From contig NZ_AP019823.1 in NCBI RefSeq assembly GCF_007990525.1, forward strand, positions 682,001 to 746,000: a stretch of DNA of 64,000 nt. The letters are read 5' to 3'. This stretch comes from Leptotrichia hofstadii. Lineage in GTDB: Bacteria > Fusobacteriota > Fusobacteriia > Fusobacteriales > Leptotrichiaceae. Made by a program: the position numbers and the translations under genes. The notes below the pieces were generated by a model. It searched no databases. It was not told the origin of the DNA and was given only the letters and a program-made list of their open reading frames with translations. Below, one piece after another: positions 61,074 through 64,000 of the stretch (position 1 is its first letter; each line of letters opens with the position of its first letter).

Positions 61074-64000
61074 ATGGGATATAAAATTCAAAATATATTG
61101 GAAAATGCACATAAAAAAGTAAATGAAGATTTTAGTGAGTATATTAACTATCTTCATGTTATGGGAAATAATTATAAGTATTCTGCAATGGAACAGCTAA
61201 ATATATTTTTTATTCGTCCTGAAGCTGTAGCCTGTGCAGAATATGACTTTTGGAAAGAAAACTTTAACAGAGTTGTGGAAAGAAATCAGAAGGGAATACC
61301 CATATATAATGTAAGGAATGGAAAAAAGAATGTCAGATATATTTTTGACGTTACCCAGACAGTATCTTTGGATAAGAGAAACGATGAAAAACCTAAATTA
61401 TGGGAATTTAATAACAGAACTCATAAAGATGTTTTTGAAAGAATGACGGGAAAATCAGATTTTGAAGAAGCACAGATGGAGCTTATAAATCAGACAATGC
61501 TTGAAAACAGCAAATTAGATACTTTCAACTACAAAGATACAGAAGTTCTTGAAAGTTTTATCAAAAAATCTGTTTTAATAGCACTTGATCAGAGAATGGG
61601 AATTAATAAAAAGGATATATTTAATGAAAAGGAAAAAGAGGTTTATTCCTTGTTTTCAGATTTCAGGACTATGGAATTAATATCATCAGAAATATCCAAT
61701 GTAGCCAAAAAAGTTTTAATTAAAGTAAGCAAAGAAATTCAAAAAATAAATGATGAAACAACTTTAGAACAAAATAGTAAAATTGGATATGAGATAGAAA
61801 ATGAAAAAAATGAGGAGGAATTGGAATATGCTGAAAAAGATGATAGACGGGAAAGAATATCTGATAGAGAACGGAATATATACTCCAGTAGTGAAGCAAA
61901 CATCTTACGAGCAGGCGGGAGGGAATTACAAAATGATACTGCTGGACGAGAAGTTTCAAGTGCTAGTTCCGAATTTAGAGGAAGAAGAATTAAACTTGAG
62001 CAGACTCAACTCTTGGGGACGGGCGAGAATGAAATATTTGGAACAAGAGAAAGCGGAATTTTTGAAAAATCTTCTAATGAAGGGAGAAGTTATGGAACAT
62101 CTATTTTCAATTCAGAAAGAAGTGGAGAAATTTTGGGAGATAGAAAAACCCAAAATGATGAAAACTATGGGATTAACCGAAGAATTAAAAGAAAAAGATC
62201 AAATGGAATGGGTAAGGCTTATGAACAGCCTACTCTCTTCTCTCAGGGAAATAACTTACAATCAGATAATTTACAAATAGAAAATGATAATATAATTACT
62301 CAAAAGAATATTGACGATGTATTAAAATCATACAGTGGAGCAGAAAATATTTATAATTTTTTTCAAGATAACAGTTCAAAGGAAGATAGAATAAAATATT
62401 TGAAATGGGAATACGGAACAGGCGGTTTTTCAATACCTGACCGTGGAGATTTTATTGATGATGCCTTTTATACTTCTAAAAATATGAAGTTATATAAAAA
62501 TCATTTTAGTGCTAATGAAGTTAAGGTAGTTCTGTCTTGGAACAAAATAGAAAAGAGAATACAGGAACTTATAGATGAAAATCAATATTTTATTCCTGAA
62601 AAGGAAACAGAAAATATTATTGAGAATGATGAAATAATATATCCTTATATAGATGAAGAAAATAGTAAAGATAATATTTCTAAAAATTTTAAAATTGCTG
62701 AAGAAATTCAGTCTGAAAAACTGTTACCATCAGAGCGTCTAAACAATAATATCGAAGCTATAAAAGTTTTAAAAAATTTGAAGGAAAGAAAAGCTGCAGA
62801 TGATGAAAAGATAACACTTTCTAAATATGTTGGATGGGGTGGACTAGCTGATGTATTTGATGAAAATAAAGGTGGACAATGGGAAGAAGCAAGAAATTTT
62901 TTAAAAGAAAGTTTGACGCAGGAAGAATATGATAATGCTAAGGCAAGTACATTGACAGCCTTTTATACACCTAAAATAGTAATTGATTCCATTTATAAAG
63001 GAATACAGCAATTTGGATTTGAAGGCGGAAATATTTTAGAGCCAAGTTGTGGTGTGGGAAACTTTATAGGTAATTTGCCTGATGAATTAGAAAACTCCAA
63101 GATATATGGTGTGGAACTAGACAGTATCAGCGGAGATATTGCTAAAAAACTTTATCCTGAAAGTAATATTCAAGTAAAAGGATTTGAAAAAACAGAATTT
63201 TCCAACAATTCATTTGATGTTGTGATAGGAAATGTTCCTTTTGGAAATTTTAAGGTAATGGACAGAGAATATGAAAAGCAGAACTTTATGATACACGACT
63301 ACTTTATTGCAAAATCATTGGATAAAGTGAAAAAAGGTGGAATTATGGCTTTCGTAACTTCTTCTGGAACATTTGATAAAAAGGATGACAGCGTGAGAAG
63401 ATACATTGGAGAAAGAGCGGAACTTCTGGGAGCAGTAAGGCTTCCAAATGATACATTTAAAGGCGTTGCTGGAACTGAAGTAACATCGGATATTATATTT
63501 CTAAAGAAAAGGGAAAATATAAATAAAGATGAGCAGGACTGGTATGCGGTTAAATCTGACTCTGAAGGATTTGTATATAATCAGTATTTTGTGGATAATC
63601 CTAATATGGTTTTGGGGAAAATAGAGGAAGTTAGTGGACGTTTTGGGAGAACATTAACTTGTATGCCAAAAGAAAATAGTAATTTAAAGGATGAATTAGA
63701 ACAAGCAGTTGGGAATATAGAAGGAAGTTATGAAAAAACTCTCGCTGAGGAAAAAGAAACTGTAATTGCTGTTGAAAATGAAGACTATGAAATAAGAAAT
63801 TTTTCATTCTTCAAAAAAGATAACGATATTTATTTTAAAGAAAATAGTGAAATGATATTACAAGATTTATCAGATAGAGATAAGGATAAAATATCAAAAT
63901 ATATAGAACTGACATCTTCGTTAAGGAAAGTTATTCAGATTCAAAAAGATGGGGAAACAGATGATAGATTAAAAATCGAACAGGAAAAACTAAATAGAAT
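61074..64000 (+). CDS. Giant DNA methylase/SNF2-helicase protein of conjugative elements, 3' partial
   Basis: Open from ATG 61074 (TTAGGGGGAAG upstream) to the window end, 975 codons. The N-terminal part (about 1-240) is helical. A polar, low-complexity linker follows (about 250-410). Then an N6-adenine methylase-like domain: 'KYVGWGGLADVF' near residue 583, SAM motif 'ILEPSCGVGNFIGNLP' near residue 660, and catalytic motif 'VIGNVPFGNF' near residue 720, an NVPF variant of NPPF. Related proteins of Tn1549-type elements continue into a helicase of more than 2,000 residues. They may methylate or protect incoming element DNA. Confidence 0.85.
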   Translation, partial: MGYKIQNILENAHKKVNEDFSEYINYLHVMGNNYKYSAMEQLNIFFIRPEAVACAEYDFWKENFNRVVERNQKGIPIYNVRNGKKNVRYIFDVTQTVSLDKRNDEKPKLWEFNNRTHKDVFERMTGKSDFEEAQMELINQTMLENSKLDTFNYKDTEVLESFIKKSVLIALDQRMGINKKDIFNEKEKEVYSLFSDFRTMELISSEISNVAKKVLIKVSKEIQKINDETTLEQNSKIGYEIENEKNEEELEYAEKDDRRERISDRERNIYSSSEANILRAGGRELQNDTAGREVSSASSEFRGRRIKLEQTQLLGTGENEIFGTRESGIFEKSSNEGRSYGTSIFNSERSGEILGDRKTQNDENYGINRRIKRKRSNGMGKAYEQPTLFSQGNNLQSDNLQIENDNIITQKNIDDVLKSYSGAENIYNFFQDNSSKEDRIKYLKWEYGTGGFSIPDRGDFIDDAFYTSKNMKLYKNHFSANEVKVVLSWNKIEKRIQELIDENQYFIPEKETENIIENDEIIYPYIDEENSKDNISKNFKIAEEIQSEKLLPSERLNNNIEAIKVLKNLKERKAADDEKITLSKYVGWGGLADVFDENKGGQWEEARNFLKESLTQEEYDNAKASTLTAFYTPKIVIDSIYKGIQQFGFEGGNILEPSCGVGNFIGNLPDELENSKIYGVELDSISGDIAKKLYPESNIQVKGFEKTEFSNNSFDVVIGNVPFGNFKVMDREYEKQNFMIHDYFIAKSLDKVKKGGIMAFVTSSGTFDKKDDSVRRYIGERAELLGAVRLPNDTFKGVAGTEVTSDIIFLKKRENINKDEQDWYAVKSDSEGFVYNQYFVDNPNMVLGKIEEVSGRFGRTLTCMPKENSNLKDELEQAVGNIEGSYEKTLAEEKETVIAVENEDYEIRNFSFFKKDNDIYFKENSEMILQDLSDRDKDKISKYIELTSSLRKVIQIQKDGETDDRLKIEQEKLNR
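61828..62280 (+). CDS. TnpV-like protein in a second frame inside the methylase/helicase gene
   Basis: A 150-codon frame in +1 relative to the host gene, with GAGGAGG 9 bases before its ATG. The product reads like transposon protein TnpV: 'MIDGKEYLIENG', 'SYEQAGGNY', 'LVPNL', then 'GRARMKYLEQEKAEF', 'LMKGEVMEHLFSIQKEVEKF' and 'KEKDQMEWVRLMNSLLSS', ending in EITYNQIIYK. In the host frame the same bases encode only a polar linker. I therefore think this is a genuine overprinted gene. TnpV function is unknown. Confidence 0.7.
   Translation: MLKKMIDGKEYLIENGIYTPVVKQTSYEQAGGNYKMILLDEKFQVLVPNLEEEELNLSRLNSWGRARMKYLEQEKAEFLKNLLMKGEVMEHLFSIQKEVEKFWEIEKPKMMKTMGLTEELKEKDQMEWVRLMNSLLSSLREITYNQIIYK

Larger units (their letters stand above)
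29516..64000 (+). mobile_element. Integrative conjugative element (left end and most of the body)
   Basis: From the tRNA-Leu relic rightward, nearly every gene belongs to a conjugative element. They fall into phage-like repressors, replication and partition genes, relaxase, coupling protein, a Trb/VirB type IV secretion set, TraF, lytic enzymes, topoisomerase III and a methylase/helicase. No chromosomal housekeeping gene appears after 29.5 kb. No integrase is found, so the right end is outside the window. An integrated plasmid is the main alternative. Confidence 0.8.

Noticed and set aside
1-64000. CRISPR array or rRNA genes
   Set aside because: I saw no regularly spaced direct repeats and no rRNA-like sequence anywhere in the window.

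Overview
The window is AT-rich, tightly packed DNA with strong AGGAGG-type ribosome sites. It mixes Gram-negative envelope genes (TonB-dependent receptor, periplasmic lipoproteins, a trans-envelope secretion channel) with genes typical of Firmicutes (ClpL, transposon-type methylase/helicase, TnpV). Together with an anaerobic haem-degradation operon of the Fusobacterium hmu type, this suggests Fusobacteriota, most likely Leptotrichia or a close relative. The species assignment is inference.

Chromosomal part (1-26.7 kb): the end of a peptide ABC transporter (permease, binding lipoprotein); a ClpL chaperone that looks horizontally acquired; an IS30-family element; glycogen phosphorylase; a nitroreductase; an AcpH-like protein; a small secreted protein; and a DUF438/hemerythrin/PAS protein. 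Then comes an iron/haem locus: TonB receptor, FecCD permease, ATPase, binding lipoprotein, HugZ-like protein, HutW/HmuW radical SAM enzyme, flavodoxin and DUF454 protein. These would carry haem across both membranes and open the porphyrin without oxygen. A Sel1/TPR protein, a convergent fruK-fruA operon and two tRNA-Leu genes (GAG, CAG) close this part.

Junction (26.7-29.6 kb): a decayed stretch holding a multiply interrupted pseudogene, a C-terminal fragment of a type I restriction specificity gene cut off by an IS200-type element, and a 55-nt 3' fragment of a tRNA-Leu(GAG) gene on the minus strand. I read that fragment as the left attachment site of an integrative conjugative element (ICE).

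ICE (29.5 kb to beyond 64 kb): two related repressors facing a Cro-like gene, a replication-initiator-like gene, a DnaC-like loader, a small excisionase-like gene, ParA and a partner candidate, small unknown genes, and a MobA/MobL relaxase. A 690-bp non-coding region follows, with a candidate oriT, a promoter and two covarying RNA hairpins. Then comes a Trb/VirB type IV secretion operon (TrbC, TrbF, TrbG, TrbI, TraG, TrbB, TrbD, TrbE, TrbJ, TrbL), an AbiEii-type toxin cassette, an unusual NlpC/P60-TrbL fusion, TraF peptidase, TraD-like protein, coiled-coil and DUF4116 proteins, a lytic transglycosylase, a second NlpC/P60 enzyme, topoisomerase III, and the start of a giant methylase/helicase gene that carries a complete tnpV-like frame inside it. 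The relaxase, TraF, TraD, TraG and Trb set resembles the Ti/IncP transfer plan. No integrase is visible, so it probably lies past the right edge.

Most notable: the covarying leader hairpins before the pilin gene, a 20-bp palindrome that recurs four times in the ICE, the NlpC-TrbL fusion, and the overprinted tnpV.
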